A stretch of DNA of 64,000 nucleotides from Mycolicibacterium cosmeticum (GCF_000613185.1 NZ_CCBB010000002.1:694789-758788), one strand, 5' to 3'. Counted from the first letter of the stretch, positions 25,138-35,414 are shown. Program-made: numbers and translations. Notes: generated by a model from the letters alone, not told the origin.

Positions 25138-25512
25138 ATGGAAGGCATGGAGTCGACGCGTGTGGACCGCTGGTTGTGGGCCGTCCGGCTGACCAAAACG
25201 CGGCCGGACGCGGCGGAAGCCTGCCGCGCCGGCCACGTGCGGATCAACGACCGCACCGCCAAGCCCGCGACGACCGTGGTTCCTGGCGACACCGTCCGGG
25301 CCCGGGTCGGCGATACCACCCGCATCGTCGAAGTGGTACGGGTGATCCAGAAGCGGGTCGGTGCCGCCGATGCCGTGACCTGCTACCTCGATCGCACACC
25401 GCCACCACCACCGACCGTGGCCGCCCCGGTGGCCGTTCGGGATCGCGGCGCCGGCCGCCCCACCAAACGGGACCGGCGCGTGCTGGACAAGTGGCGCGCC
25501 GGCCACCTGTGA
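25138..25512 (+). CDS. RNA-binding S4-domain protein (Hsp15-like)
   Basis: A 124-residue protein. The S4 domain is at the N-terminus: RVDRWLWAVRLTKTRPDAAE and AGHVRINDRTAKPATTV, as in Hsp15, the heat-shock protein that binds stalled 50S subunits. A basic, Pro-rich tail follows (RPTKRDRRVLDKW). GAAGGG is best placed for ATG 25138; ATG 25147 (MESTRVDRWLW) is an alternative supported by homologue starts. A ribosome-rescue or RNA role is inferred from the fold. Confidence 0.85.
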   Translation: MEGMESTRVDRWLWAVRLTKTRPDAAEACRAGHVRINDRTAKPATTVVPGDTVRARVGDTTRIVEVVRVIQKRVGAADAVTCYLDRTPPPPPTVAAPVAVRDRGAGRPTKRDRRVLDKWRAGHL

Positions 25513-25521
25513 CGGCCGGGC

Positions 25522-26706
25522 TCAGGCCGCGCGGCACCGGTCGGCAGCGGAGTCCCCGCTGGGGTCGGTGAGCGGCAACACCGCCGCATTGCGACGGGTC
25601 TCCCACCGCTGCAACGCGTTTCGGCAGGGCTCCTCGATGAGTGCATAGCTCACCGCGGCCATCGCGAGACCGAAGACCAAGGTCAGCACCAGCACGGCGA
25701 TGAAACCGACCGCCGACTCCGGCCGGTCCAGCAGCGCGAACACCACACTCAATGCGGCCAGATGCCAGACGAACAGCCCGTAGGACCACTGCCCCAAGGT
25801 GACCATCACCGGGCTGCCCAGCACCGGGTGCCGCGCCGAGGGGCGGTCCAGCACCAGCGGGGCCAGCAGCGCCGCCGCGACGACCGCTCCCATCGCCGTG
25901 CGGACCACGAACTGGCCGACACTCGCGTGCTCCGATCCCGTCGGGATCACCAGCGGCGAGGCGGACACCACAAAAGCCACCGACGCGATCCCCGCCATCA
26001 CCACCGGCCGGCGCGCGATGCGGTGCATCCGGCTCTCGGGTCGGCAGGTGAACTCGGCGAGCAGCATGCCCACCGCGAACCAGGACGCGTAGGCGGGCGC
26101 CCAGTTCAGCGGATTGGCACCATTGGGCGCCGGGATGGGCAGGTATGCCCACCCGAAACTGGCCACCGCGACCGCGGCGAGCACCGGCACCCGCGCCCGC
26201 ACGGGCAGTCGGCGCGCCGCCAGCGCCAGCATCGGCAACGCCAGATAGAACGTCACCTCGACCGACAGACTCCACATCTGCGTCAGGCCGGTGACCAGCG
26301 CTTGCGGCACGTAGACCTGGGTGAGCGTCAGGTTGGCCAGCCACACGGTGCCGTGCGCGCCGTGCGCGTCGGGCAGCAGGGCCAGGATGACCGCCACGGC
26401 AAGCAGGTACGCGGGCAGGATGCGGACCAACCGCGACCGGAGATAACGGCCGCTATCCGGCGACTCGCGTAGCCCGTGCGCCGCCGCGGCGTGCCCGCGC
26501 CACAACAGGAAACCCGACAGCGCGAAGAACACCGCGACCGCAAGGTCCAACCGGATCCACAGGGGGCCGAACAACCCGACGGATTGCCGGGTCTGCGTGG
26601 CCACATGGGTGATCACCACCGCGACGGCGGCGGCCCCGCGCAAACCCTGCACGGCAGGCAGGAACGCACGCGTCCCGCCGACCGGCTCCGCTGGCGAATG
26701 GCCCAC
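25522..26706 (-). CDS. Acyltransferase 3 (OafA-type) membrane protein
   Basis: A 394-residue polytopic protein with the acyltransferase-3 start GLRGAAAVAVVITHVA and the Arg/His positions typical of O-acetylases, followed by about ten hydrophobic helices and a FFALSGFLLWR segment. These enzymes acylate extracytoplasmic sugars or lipids using acyl-CoA. The C-terminus is cytoplasmic and hydrophilic. GTG start. It lies 25 bp after the VOC gene and may be the last gene of a four-gene operon. Acceptor unknown. Confidence 0.85.
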   Translation of the reverse strand: MGHSPAEPVGGTRAFLPAVQGLRGAAAVAVVITHVATQTRQSVGLFGPLWIRLDLAVAVFFALSGFLLWRGHAAAAHGLRESPDSGRYLRSRLVRILPAYLLAVAVILALLPDAHGAHGTVWLANLTLTQVYVPQALVTGLTQMWSLSVEVTFYLALPMLALAARRLPVRARVPVLAAVAVASFGWAYLPIPAPNGANPLNWAPAYASWFAVGMLLAEFTCRPESRMHRIARRPVVMAGIASVAFVVSASPLVIPTGSEHASVGQFVVRTAMGAVVAAALLAPLVLDRPSARHPVLGSPVMVTLGQWSYGLFVWHLAALSVVFALLDRPESAVGFIAVLVLTLVFGLAMAAVSYALIEEPCRNALQRWETRRNAAVLPLTDPSGDSAADRCRAA

Positions 26707-26731
26707 AAGTGACCAGTGTGCCCGACCGGCC

Positions 26732-27117
<386 letters not shown>

Positions 27118-27121
<4 letters not shown>

Positions 27122-28188
27122 GCGAATTCCTCTCGGATGACGGCGACGAAGTCATCGACATCGGCTTCGGTGGTGTCCCATGCCGTCATCCATCGAACCT
27201 CACCGCGGGCGCGATCCCAGTCGTAGAACCGCACTCGCACGCGGATCCGGTCGGCCGTCGCGGTGGGCAGCGTCGCGAACACCGCATTGGCGCAGGTCTG
27301 CTGCGTGAACGCCAAACCCGGCAGGTCGCCGTCGGCGATACCGGCCTCCAGCGCCGCCCGCAACCGGGTCGCCATGGCGTTGGCGTGCCCGGCGTTGCGG
27401 ATACCCAGTCCGCCGTCGAACAAGGCCAGCAGCTGTGCCGAGGCGAACCGCATCTTGCTGGCCAGCTGCATGGTGAACTTGCGCAGATAGGTCAATCCGG
27501 CGGCGCGCTCGGTGTCGAGCACCACGACGGCCTCCACCCCCAGCAGGCCGTTCTTGGTGCCACCGAGGCTGAGGATGTCCACGCCGGCCTCGGTGGTGAA
27601 CGCGCGCAACGGCACTGCCAGGGCGGCCGCCGCGTTCCACAGCCGGGAGCCGTCCACGTGCACGGCCATCCCGTGCGAGTGCGCGAAATCGGCGATCGCC
27701 CGCACCTCGTCCGCGGTGTAGACGGTGCCCATCTCGGTGGCCTGGGTGATGCTCACCGCCAGCGGCTGGGCGCGATGCTCGTCCCCCCAACCCCACGCTT
27801 CGCGGGCGACCAGTTCGGGGGTGAGCTTGCCGTCGGGTGTCGGCACCGTCAGCAACTTGATGCCCGTCATGCGCTCCGGCGCACCCGCCTCGTCGGTGTT
27901 GATGTGGGCGGTGGACGCGGCGATGACCGCGCCCCAGCGGGGCAGCACGCTGGTCAGCGCGACCACGTTGGCGCCGGTGCCGTTGAAGACGGGGAACACT
28001 TCGGCCCCGCCACCGAACTGTTCGCGAATGACGTCCTGCAGGCGGGTGGTGTAGACGTCTCCCCCGTATGCGACCTGGTGACCGCCGTTGGCGGCGTCGA
28101 TGGCGGCCAGCGCTTCGGGGTGTACTCCGGCGTAGTTGTCGCTGGCGAAACCCCGCCAGGACGGGTCGTGCAGTCGGTCGACCGGCAC
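27118..28188 (-). CDS. Low-specificity L-threonine aldolase-family protein
   Basis: A 356-residue fold-type I PLP enzyme cleaving L-threonine (or allo-threonine) to glycine and acetaldehyde. SDNYAGVHPE near residue 17, HVDGSRLWNAAA near 178, and the PLP lysine Lys212 in SLGGTKNG match the family. GTG 28188 lies six bases after the preceding gene's stop and is the first sensible start. The operon continues with a VOC protein and an acyltransferase. Related beta-eliminating lyases are the alternative. Confidence 0.88.
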
Positions 28189-28193
28189 TCTCG

Positions 28194-28826
28194 TTACGGA
28201 GTCGGGGCGCCGGGCGCGACGATCGGCGGGGCGGCCGGATCGGCGGGCGCTGCGGGCGCTCCCGGCGCCGGCTCGTTCACCCATGCCGGCGGGTTCGGGT
28301 CACTGAGCGCGACGTACCCGGGCGGCAACGCCGGCCCGCCACCGGGGGTGCCCGGCGGCGCCGCGACGGTGACCGGCAAGGCAGGCGTCGAGGAACTCGG
28401 GTCGGTCAGCGAGGTGTAACCCGGCGGCAGCTTGGGGGCCGGTCCCGCCCCGGGCGGGGCACCGAGCCCGACACCGGCGTCCTCGGGGGACATCGTCAGC
28501 TCGCCGATCGGGTCGGCGCTGTGGAACGTGTGCCAAACGTCGCGGAGATAACCCAGTTGCCCTGGCGTCTGCCCCTGCCCGTACTGCTGGTTGCTGACTT
28601 CGGGCACCGGCGGTGCCCCGGCCGGCGGGGGCGGCTGCGCACCGACGGGCTCGTTGGCCACCAGCACGGGCTGGCCCGGGGCCGGCTCGGCGGGCGCGCC
28701 CGGCGCCGGGGTGGGGATCAGCGGGTCGGGCTCGGCGGCTGCCTGACCCGCGCCGGCCAGCGCACCGCCGACGATGACGCCGCCGGCGGCGGCGGCGATG
28801 GCCGCCGCAGAGATCCGGTCAAACAT
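28194..28826 (-). CDS. Secreted Pro/Ala-rich protein, unknown function
   Basis: A 210-residue exported protein. The signal peptide (MFDRISAAAIAAAAGGV... AAAEPDP) precedes a proline-rich region (residues 35-75), a short possibly folded core (QLGYLRDVWHTFHSADPIGE) and another Pro/Gly/Ala region with a repeated LPPGY motif (LPPGYTSLTDP, LPPGYVALSDP). The core recurs in mycobacterial PE-like secreted hypotheticals. It is first in the operon with threonine aldolase, which is an odd pairing. Function unknown. Confidence 0.75.
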   Translation of the reverse strand: MFDRISAAAIAAAAGGVIVGGALAGAGQAAAEPDPLIPTPAPGAPAEPAPGQPVLVANEPVGAQPPPPAGAPPVPEVSNQQYGQGQTPGQLGYLRDVWHTFHSADPIGELTMSPEDAGVGLGAPPGAGPAPKLPPGYTSLTDPSSSTPALPVTVAAPPGTPGGGPALPPGYVALSDPNPPAWVNEPAPGAPAAPADPAAPPIVAPGAPTP

Positions 28827-28916
28827 GCTTGAGGTTGTCCTCTCCTCGACACTGGCTGCAATCCTCCATGCCCGGCCACCGTCGCGTCAACGCGGACTCA
28901 CAGACTCGGGTCCGGG

Positions 28917-29813
28917 TCAGTTCTGCCTGGGCAACAACTCCCGGGCGAATCGGTCCACGAAGTCGGCCGCATCCGGGCCGGCGCCGAGCGGGCGGATCAC
29001 GAACTTGGTTAGGCCGGCATCGATGTACGCGTCGAGTTGCCGGTGCAGCGCCGGCCAATCGGCTGCGACCAGCGTCGCGGGGTCGAGGTCGGGACGCCGG
29101 GCGCGCACCGCCGCGGCGACCGTGTCCGGCAGCTCACCCGTCCCGACCGCGAGATTGATCCCGTAGTGGTCGGGCTCAATCGCCCGGCCCGCCCGCTCGG
29201 CGGCTTCGATGATGGCCCTGCGCGCCTGGCCCGCTTCCTGCGGTGTCAGGAAGCTGCCCAGCCAGCCGTCGCCCAGCGCACCGATCCGGCGATAAGCCGC
29301 CGGTGACGACCCGCCGATCCAGATATCCAGCGGCGCAGCGGGTTTGGGAGCGATGACCGCATCTCGGACACGGTGATGGTCCCCGGTGAAGTTCACCGGC
29401 TCGGCGCTGCCCAGCACGGTTCGCAGCAACACCAGCGCCTCGTCGAACACCGCCGCGCGGCGACCGTCGGGTACCGGGAACAGGTCCCGCTCGGCGGGCA
29501 GTGCCGAGCGCAGCCCGAAAACCGGCAGGACCCGTTTGGGCGCCAAGGCGGCCAGCGACGCCAATTCCTTGGCCACCAGCACGGGGTGCCGGCCCGGCAA
29601 CACCGCAACCGACGTGCCGACCTTGAGCCGGTTCGTCCGCGCCAGCGCGAACGTCATCCCCACGACCGGGTCGACGGCAGGCGAGTACACCAACTCCGAA
29701 AACCACAGCGAGTCGATGCCGGCCTCTTCGAGCCGGTCGACCAGCGCGGGCAGCGCGGCGGGGCCGACCTCTGCTCCGAGTCCCACTCCGAAGCGGATCT
29801 TCATGGTGCGCAT
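28917..29813 (-). CDS. LLM-class F420-dependent oxidoreductase
   Basis: A 298-residue luciferase-like monooxygenase-fold protein. MKIRFGVGLGAEVG begins the TIM barrel; VAVLPGRHPVLVAKELASL and DIWIGGSSPAAYRRIGALGDGW are the usual cofactor-binding segments of mycobacterial F420-type members. It probably reduces or oxidises a small molecule with F420 or FMN; the choice is inferred from mycobacterial relatives. It is monocistronic and divergent from furA. Confidence 0.85.
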   Translation of the reverse strand: MRTMKIRFGVGLGAEVGPAALPALVDRLEEAGIDSLWFSELVYSPAVDPVVGMTFALARTNRLKVGTSVAVLPGRHPVLVAKELASLAALAPKRVLPVFGLRSALPAERDLFPVPDGRRAAVFDEALVLLRTVLGSAEPVNFTGDHHRVRDAVIAPKPAAPLDIWIGGSSPAAYRRIGALGDGWLGSFLTPQEAGQARRAIIEAAERAGRAIEPDHYGINLAVGTGELPDTVAAAVRARRPDLDPATLVAADWPALHRQLDAYIDAGLTKFVIRPLGAGPDAADFVDRFARELLPRQN

Positions 29814-29875
29814 AACACGGCATGACGGGGATTTGTGCCGGCTCGGCAGTTATACGCAGACCTGAAAGAAAATGT

Positions 29876-29892
29876 TTAACGAGTCCAGTTAA
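29876..29892. promoter_or_regulatory. FurA-box-like dyad over the furA promoter
   Basis: TTAAC (29876-29880) and GTTAA (29888-29892) are inverted around seven bases, overlapping the presumed -35 (TTTAAC 29875-29880) and spacer. A -10 candidate AATAGT (29898-29903) is six bases before the GTG start, consistent with the leaderless furA mRNA known in mycobacteria. Autorepression by FurA is established for this locus in relatives. Confidence 0.65.
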
Positions 29893-29909
29893 CGGGCAAT
29901 AGTGATGCC

Positions 29910-30362
29910 GTGGCCTCAGATGCGGAGTACGCGGACTTGCTCCGCGCTTCCGCGTTGCGGGTGACCCGGCCGCGGATCGCGGTGCTGGAGGAGGTGCGGG
30001 CCCATCCGCATGCCGACACCGAAACCATCTTCCTCGCCGTACGCAACGTCCTGCCCGACGTCTCGCGCCAAACCGTCTACGACGTGCTCAATGCCCTGAC
30101 CTCGGTCGGGCTGCTGCGCCGTATCCAGCCGCTGGGGTCGGTGGCCCGCTACGAGACCCGGGTGGGCGACAACCATCACCATGTGGTGTGCCGGAACTGC
30201 GGCACCATCGCCGACATCGACTGCGCCATCGGCGCGGCACCGTGCCTCACGCCGGCCGACCTGGACGGCGCCATCGACGGTTTCGTCCTGGACGAGGCCG
30301 AAGTCATCTACTGGGGTCTGTGCCCCGACTGCTCCGCCTCGGTTTCCCGATCGCATCCGTGA
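29910..30362 (+). CDS. furA: FurA redox/iron-responsive repressor
   Basis: A 150-residue Fur-family protein. The winged helix has RVTRPRIAVLEEV and SRQTVYDVLNALTSVGLL; the metal region has HHHVVCRNC (Cys94, Cys97) and a second pair, Cys138 and Cys141, in GLCPDC. In mycobacteria FurA represses itself and katG and releases DNA under peroxide stress. The GTG at 29910 probably starts a leaderless transcript. katG begins 33 bp after its stop, the classic furA-katG operon. Confidence 0.96.
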   Translation: MASDAEYADLLRASALRVTRPRIAVLEEVRAHPHADTETIFLAVRNVLPDVSRQTVYDVLNALTSVGLLRRIQPLGSVARYETRVGDNHHHVVCRNCGTIADIDCAIGAAPCLTPADLDGAIDGFVLDEAEVIYWGLCPDCSASVSRSHP

Positions 30363-30395
30363 TCACAGCCCGTCACCAACCCGGAAGGAAATGTT

Positions 30396-32633
30396 GTGTC
30401 ATCCGATACGTCCGACAGCCGTCCCCCGCACCCTGATGCCGGTACCGCCAGCAACAGCGAGAGCGAGAACCCGGCCATCCCGTCGCCGAAGCCCAAGGCG
30501 CACGGCCCGCTGACCAACCAGGACTGGTGGCCGGAGCAGATCGATGTGTCGCGCCTGCACCCGCACGCCCCCGCCTCCAACCCGCTCGGTGATTCCTTCG
30601 ACTACGCAGCCGAATTCGCCAAGCTCGACGTCGAGGCCCTCAAGGCGGACCTGCTGTCGGTGATCACCACCTCCCAGGACTGGTGGCCCGCCGACTACGG
30701 CAGCTACGCCGGCCTGTTCATCCGGATGAGCTGGCATGCCGCCGGCACGTACCGCATCTTCGACGGCCGCGGCGGCGGCGGGCAGGGCCTGCAGCGCTTC
30801 GCGCCGCTGAACAGCTGGCCGGACAACGCCAACCTGGACAAGGCGCGCCGACTGCTCTGGCCGGTGAAGCAGAAGTACGGCAACAAGATCTCCTGGGCAG
30901 ACCTGCTGGTGTTCGCCGGAAACGTCGCGCTGGAGTCGGCGGGTTTCCAGACGTTCGGGTTCGGCTTCGGCCGCGAAGACGTGTGGGAGCCCGAAGAGGT
31001 GCTGTTCGGCGAGGAGGACACCTGGCTGGGGACCGACAAGCGCTACTCCGGCGAACGGGAGCTGGCGCAGCCGTACGGTGCCACCACCATGGGCTTGATC
31101 TACGTGAATCCCGAGGGCCCGGAAGGCAATCCGGATCCGTTGAAGGCGGCCGTGGACATCAAGGAGACGTTCGGCCGGATGGCGATGAACGTCGAGGAAA
31201 CCGCGGCGCTGATCGTCGGCGGCCACACCCTGGGCAAGACGCACGGAGCCGGCGACGGCGACCTGGTCGGCCCGGAGCCCGAGGGCGCCCCCATCGAGCA
31301 GCAGGGCCTCGGGTGGAAGTGCCCCTTCGGCTCCGGCAATGGCGCCGACACCATCACCTCCGGCCTGGAGGTGGTGTGGACACCCACCCCGACCAAGTGG
31401 AGCAACTCGTTCCTGGAAATCCTGTACGGCTACGAGTGGGAGTTGGTGAAGAGCCCGGCCGGTGCGTGGCAGTTCGAGGCCAAGGACGCCGAGGCCATCA
31501 TCCCGCCGCCGTTCCCCGGCGCGCCCAACCGCAAGCCCACCATGCTCGTCACCGACGTGGCGTTGCGGGTGGATCCGGAGTTCGGCGCGATCACCCGGCG
31601 CTGGCTGGACCATCCCGAGGAACTCAACGAGGCGTTCGCCAAGGCCTGGTACAAGCTGCTGCACCGCGACCTCGGCCCGATCACGCGTTATCTCGGCCCG
31701 TGGGTCGCCGAGCCGCAGCTGTGGCAGGACCCGGTGCCGCCCATCGCGGGTGAGCTCATCGACGATGCCGACGCCGCGACGCTGAAGGCCAAGATCCTGG
31801 ATTCCGGGCTTTCGGTGCCGCAACTGGTGAAGACCGCCTGGGCCTCGGCCTCCAGCTTCCGCCGCACCGACAAGCGCGGTGGCGCCAACGGGGCCCGGCT
31901 GCGCCTTGAACCGCAACGCAGCTGGGAGGCCAACGAGCCGTCCGAGCTGGAAAAGGCACTGCCGGTGCTGGAGCAGATCCAGGCCGATTTCAACGCCGGC
32001 GGAACGAAGACGGTGTCGCTGGCCGATGTCATCGTGCTGGCCGGCAACGCAGCGATCGAGAAGGCCGCCAAGGACGGCGGCGTCTCGGTGACGGTGCCGT
32101 TCACCCCGGGCCGTACCGATGCCACCCAGGAGGACACCGACGTGGAGTCGTTCGCGGTGCTGGAGCCGCGGGCCGACGGCTTCCGCAACTATGTCCGTCC
32201 CGGAGAGAAGGCTCCGCTGGAGCAACTGCTCCTGGAGCGCGCCTACCTGCTGGGCGTCACCGGGCCCGAACTCACGGTGCTGGTCGGCGGTCTGCGGGCG
32301 CTGGGCGCCAACCACGGCGGCAGCAAGCACGGCGTGTTCACCGACCGGCCGGGCACGCTGAGCAACGACTTCTTCGTCAACCTGCTCGACATCGGCACCG
32401 AGTGGAAGCCGTCGGGAACACAGGAGAATGTCTACGAGGGCCGCGACCGCGCCACGGGTGAGCTCCGGTGGACGGCGACGGCGAACGATCTCGTGTTCGG
32501 CTCACATTCGGTGCTGCGGGCGGTCTCGGAGGTCTACGCGCAGGCCGACGGCGCGGAGCGGTTCGTCAACGACTTCGTCGCCGCGTGGGTCAAGGTGACC
32601 GACAACGACCGGTTCGACGTCAAGAAGAAGTAG
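30396..32633 (+). CDS. katG: Catalase-peroxidase KatG
   Basis: A 745-residue heme enzyme that degrades peroxide and activates isoniazid. Distal Arg110, Trp113 and His114 are in [11 protein letters not shown]; the Met-Tyr-Trp crosslink partners are Trp113, Tyr236 and Met262; the proximal His277 is in [10 protein letters not shown]. Ser321 (ITSGLE) aligns with M. tuberculosis Ser315, so no resistance-type substitution there. GTG 30396 follows the polypurine GGAAGGAAA, which in mycobacteria stabilises the processed katG mRNA. It is followed at once by a 22-bp perfect inverted repeat. Confidence 0.98.
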   Translation: MSSDTSDSRPPHPDAGTASNSESENPAIPSPKPKAHGPLTNQDWWPEQIDVSRLHPHAPASNPLGDSFDYAAEFAKLDVEALKADLLSVITTSQDWWPADYGSYAGLFIRMSWHAAGTYRIFDGRGGGGQGLQRFAPLNSWPDNANLDKARRLLWPVKQKYGNKISWADLLVFAGNVALESAGFQTFGFGFGREDVWEPEEVLFGEEDTWLGTDKRYSGERELAQPYGATTMGLIYVNPEGPEGNPDPLKAAVDIKETFGRMAMNVEETAALIVGGHTLGKTHGAGDGDLVGPEPEGAPIEQQGLGWKCPFGSGNGADTITSGLEVVWTPTPTKWSNSFLEILYGYEWELVKSPAGAWQFEAKDAEAIIPPPFPGAPNRKPTMLVTDVALRVDPEFGAITRRWLDHPEELNEAFAKAWYKLLHRDLGPITRYLGPWVAEPQLWQDPVPPIAGELIDDADAATLKAKILDSGLSVPQLVKTAWASASSFRRTDKRGGANGARLRLEPQRSWEANEPSELEKALPVLEQIQADFNAGGTKTVSLADVIVLAGNAAIEKAAKDGGVSVTVPFTPGRTDATQEDTDVESFAVLEPRADGFRNYVRPGEKAPLEQLLLERAYLLGVTGPELTVLVGGLRALGANHGGSKHGVFTDRPGTLSNDFFVNLLDIGTEWKPSGTQENVYEGRDRATGELRWTATANDLVFGSHSVLRAVSEVYAQADGAERFVNDFVAAWVKVTDNDRFDVKKK

Positions 32634-32636
32634 TGC

Positions 32637-32685
32637 GATTTGTGCACGTTCTGTCACGCCTGACGTGACAGAACGTGCACAAATC
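32637..32685. repeat. Perfect 22-bp inverted repeat at katG 3' end (family copy 1)
   Basis: Left arm 32637-32658 (starting GATTTGTGCACGTT) and right arm 32664-32685 (ending ACGTGCACAAATC) are perfectly complementary around CCTGA. It starts 4 bp after the katG stop and its right end overlaps the stop codon of the convergent ABC ATPase gene. It closely matches the element at 44606-44658. Bidirectional termination is likely. Confidence 0.8.
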
Positions 32686-33748
32686 ACTGGGATAGGCGGG
32701 TCCCGGTCGCGGCGTCGAACAGGTGGGCGCGGCCGGGCCGCACCTCGACCCGGACCGGGTCGCCCGACGCAGGCACCGACGGCCACGCCGCCACCGTCGA
32801 GGCCTCCACCACCGCCGTCAGCCGGTGCGCTCCGGCCTTGACGATCAGCACATAGCGCGGGCCGAGCAGCTCCACCAGGTCGACGCGGGCGTCGCCGTCC
32901 GGATCGGGTGTCACCACCAGATCCTCGGGCCGCACCCCGAACGTCACCGGCCCGTCGGTGCCCGGCGGAACCGGCCAGCGCAGGCCGGCGGCGTCGAATA
33001 CGCCCTCGCGCGCCGTCCCGTCGACGAGATTGGTACTGGGCGAGCCGATGAAGCCGGCCACGAACGTGTCCGCCGGGCTGCGGTAGAGCTGCTCGGGTGT
33101 CCCCAGCTGCGCGATCCGGCCGGCGTTGAACACCACCAACTGGTCGGCGATGGTCATCGCCTCCTCCTGGTCATGGGTGACGTACAGCGCGGTGATGCCG
33201 AGTTCCTGTTGCAGACGCCGGATTTCGGAGCGCAGCTCGACGCGGAGTTTGGCGTCCAGGTTGCTCAGCGGCTCGTCGAACAGGAACACCGACGGCGTCC
33301 GCACGAGCGCCCTGGCGATGGCCACCCGCTGCTGCTGGCCCCCGGAGAGCTGCCGGGGTTTACGGGCCAGCAGTCCCTCGATGCCGACGCGGGCGGCCGC
33401 GGCGCGGGCCCGCTCGGCCGCTTCGTCCTTGCCCACTCCCGCATTGCGCAGGGGGAAGGCGATATTGCCGGCCACGCTCAGATGCGGGTACAGCGCGTAG
33501 TTCTGGAACACCATCGCCACATCGCGATCCCGGGGTGCGGCCGCGGTGACATCGCGGCCGTCGATGCGCACGGTCCCGGCGTCGGCCGCCTCCAGCCCCG
33601 CGGTGATCCGCAGCGTGGTGGACTTACCGCATCCGGACGGGCCCACCAGCACGGTCAGCGATCCGTCGGGCAGGGTGAGATCCAGCCCGTCGACGACGGG
33701 TGTGCCGCCGTAGGACTTGGTGATGCCCGCAAGTTCGACGGTCGTCAT
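32684..33748 (-). CDS. Sugar ABC transporter ATP-binding protein (MalK/UgpC type)
   Basis: A 354-residue ATPase. Walker A is GPSGCGKST, the Q-loop VFQNYALYPHL, the signature LSGGQQQR, Walker B FLFDEPLSNLD and the switch VTHDQEEA. A C-terminal TOBE/MalK-type regulatory extension (from about residue 235) is present, as in CUT1 carbohydrate importers. Start ATG 33748 overlaps the preceding permease stop by ATGA. It is the last gene of a four-gene operon. Its stop codon lies inside the inverted repeat shared with katG. Confidence 0.93.
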   Translation of the reverse strand: MTTVELAGITKSYGGTPVVDGLDLTLPDGSLTVLVGPSGCGKSTTLRITAGLEAADAGTVRIDGRDVTAAAPRDRDVAMVFQNYALYPHLSVAGNIAFPLRNAGVGKDEAAERARAAAARVGIEGLLARKPRQLSGGQQQRVAIARALVRTPSVFLFDEPLSNLDAKLRVELRSEIRRLQQELGITALYVTHDQEEAMTIADQLVVFNAGRIAQLGTPEQLYRSPADTFVAGFIGSPSTNLVDGTAREGVFDAAGLRWPVPPGTDGPVTFGVRPEDLVVTPDPDGDARVDLVELLGPRYVLIVKAGAHRLTAVVEASTVAAWPSVPASGDPVRVEVRPGRAHLFDAATGTRLSQ

Positions 33749-34545
33749 TTGGTGGCCCCGGCCGTCAGGCCGCCGACCAGGAACCGTTGTGCGGCCAGCG
33801 CCAGTACGTACACCGGCAGGATCCCCAGCAGGCCGGCCGCGGCCTGCTGGCCGAACTGGACGTTGCGGTCCCCTTGGAACAGTGACAAACCGACGGTCAA
33901 CGTCTGGCTCTCCTTCGTGACGGCGAGGTACACCGCGAACAGAAAATCGTTGTAGCTCAGGAAGAAAACGACCAACAGCGCGGCGACGATGCCCGGCCAC
34001 AGCAGGGGCAGCACCGCCCTGCGGAAGGCACCGGCCACGGTGAGCCCGTCGATCACGGCGGCCTCGTCGATCTCGACCGGGATGCGGCGCACGAAACCGT
34101 CCAGCAGCCACGCCGCGACGGGGACGTTGGCCACCCCGTTGACGAGCACCAGGCCGAGCACGTGGTTGGTCAGCCCGAAGTCGCGCAGCAGGAAGAACAA
34201 CGGGATGATCGCGACGACCGGCGGGGCACAGTAACTGGCCAACAGGGCCGTCAGCAGCCGCTCGCCGCCGAACCGGCGGGCGGTGAAATACGCTGCCGGA
34301 GTGGCGATCAGCACCGCGAGGACCGCCGCACCGAGCGCCGAGACCCAGGAATTCTGCAGCATGGTGCCCAGCGCGATGGTGTCGAACACCGAGACGAAGT
34401 TCGCCGGCGTCCATTCGGTCGGCAGCAGACTCGAGTTGAGCACATCGCCCGGTGGGCGCAGCGACAGCGAGACCAGATACCCGATCGGCAGCAGGGCGAC
34501 GAGGATGGCCACGGCCAGGGCGGCCCATACGAGTCGGCGGCTCAT
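33745..34545 (-). CDS. Sugar ABC transporter permease (MalG type)
   Basis: A 266-residue inner-membrane permease with six hydrophobic segments and the EAA loop near residue 160 (EIDEAAVIDGLTVAGAFRRAV). It pairs with the next permease to form the channel of a CUT1 carbohydrate importer. Both ends overlap neighbours by ATGA. Confidence 0.9.
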   Translation of the reverse strand: MSRRLVWAALAVAILVALLPIGYLVSLSLRPPGDVLNSSLLPTEWTPANFVSVFDTIALGTMLQNSWVSALGAAVLAVLIATPAAYFTARRFGGERLLTALLASYCAPPVVAIIPLFFLLRDFGLTNHVLGLVLVNGVANVPVAAWLLDGFVRRIPVEIDEAAVIDGLTVAGAFRRAVLPLLWPGIVAALLVVFFLSYNDFLFAVYLAVTKESQTLTVGLSLFQGDRNVQFGQQAAAGLLGILPVYVLALAAQRFLVGGLTAGATK

Positions 34546-35414
34546 GACGCCTCGGCCCGCACGGCGCGGGCCCGCGCCGTGGTGAGCACGGTGGCCACCG
34601 CGCCCACCACGGCGGCGAACACCAGTGTCTGGGCGGCGGCGGTACCCATGTCGAAGCTGCCCCGCAGCCCGGTCTGGTAGATCACGTAGGGCGCCAGAGT
34701 GGTTGCGAAACCCGGCCCGCCCGAGGTGATCACCACGATGAGGTCGAAGACCTTGTAACCGATCACCAATTCCAGCACCAGGACCGCCAACGCGGTCGGC
34801 GCGATCGCCGGCCAGGTGACGGTGGTGAAGGTGCGCCACGGCCCGGCACCGTCGATCCGCGCGGACTCCAGCAGCTCCTGTCGCACCACCCCGAGCGCGG
34901 CGAACAGGATGAGGACGGCGAACGGGGTCCACTGCCAGACGTGGATGACCAGCAGCACCACGAACGCGCCGGTACCCGACCCGAGCGGGTTGAACCCGGC
35001 CAGTCCGACCGCGCCGAACAGGCCGGCCAGGCCGCCACCGACCGGGGCCAGCAGCAGTTTCCAGGCGACACCGATCAGCACCGGTGCGGTGACCAGCGGC
35101 AGCAACAGCAAGGCGCCCACCGCCCCGAATCGGGTGCCGCGAGCCCTCAACAGCACTGCCAAGGCCAGCCCCAGGCCGGTGGTCAGCACGGTGGCGACGA
35201 CGGCGAACAGCGTCGACCGCCACAGCGACGGGGTGAATGCCGGTGCAGCGAAAGCGGTCTGGAAGTTGTGCGCCCCGTCGAACGCGCGCAACGGATGAGC
35301 CAGCGACGAATCGGTCAGCGCCAGCGCGACGAGGTACGCGGTCGGATAGACCAGGAACAACACCAGTCCGGCGATGGCGGGCAGGGCCAGCCAGAGCGGG
35401 ACGCGACGGGTCAT
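34542..35414 (-). CDS. Sugar ABC transporter permease (MalF type)
   Basis: A 290-residue permease with N-terminal VPLWLALPAIAGLVLFLVYP and the EAA loop ELLESARIDGAGPWRTF. Together with the MalG-type partner it forms the translocation path. ATG 35414 overlaps the substrate-binding gene stop by four bases, so all four proteins are likely made in fixed ratio. Confidence 0.9.
   Translation of the reverse strand: MTRRVPLWLALPAIAGLVLFLVYPTAYLVALALTDSSLAHPLRAFDGAHNFQTAFAAPAFTPSLWRSTLFAVVATVLTTGLGLALAVLLRARGTRFGAVGALLLLPLVTAPVLIGVAWKLLLAPVGGGLAGLFGAVGLAGFNPLGSGTGAFVVLLVIHVWQWTPFAVLILFAALGVVRQELLESARIDGAGPWRTFTTVTWPAIAPTALAVLVLELVIGYKVFDLIVVITSGGPGFATTLAPYVIYQTGLRGSFDMGTAAAQTLVFAAVVGAVATVLTTARARAVRAEAS

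Noticed and set aside
30399..32330. A 643-codon minus-strand frame inside katG
   Set aside because: Composition (Arg/Gly/Gln/His-rich) and lack of any motif show it is antisense to katG.
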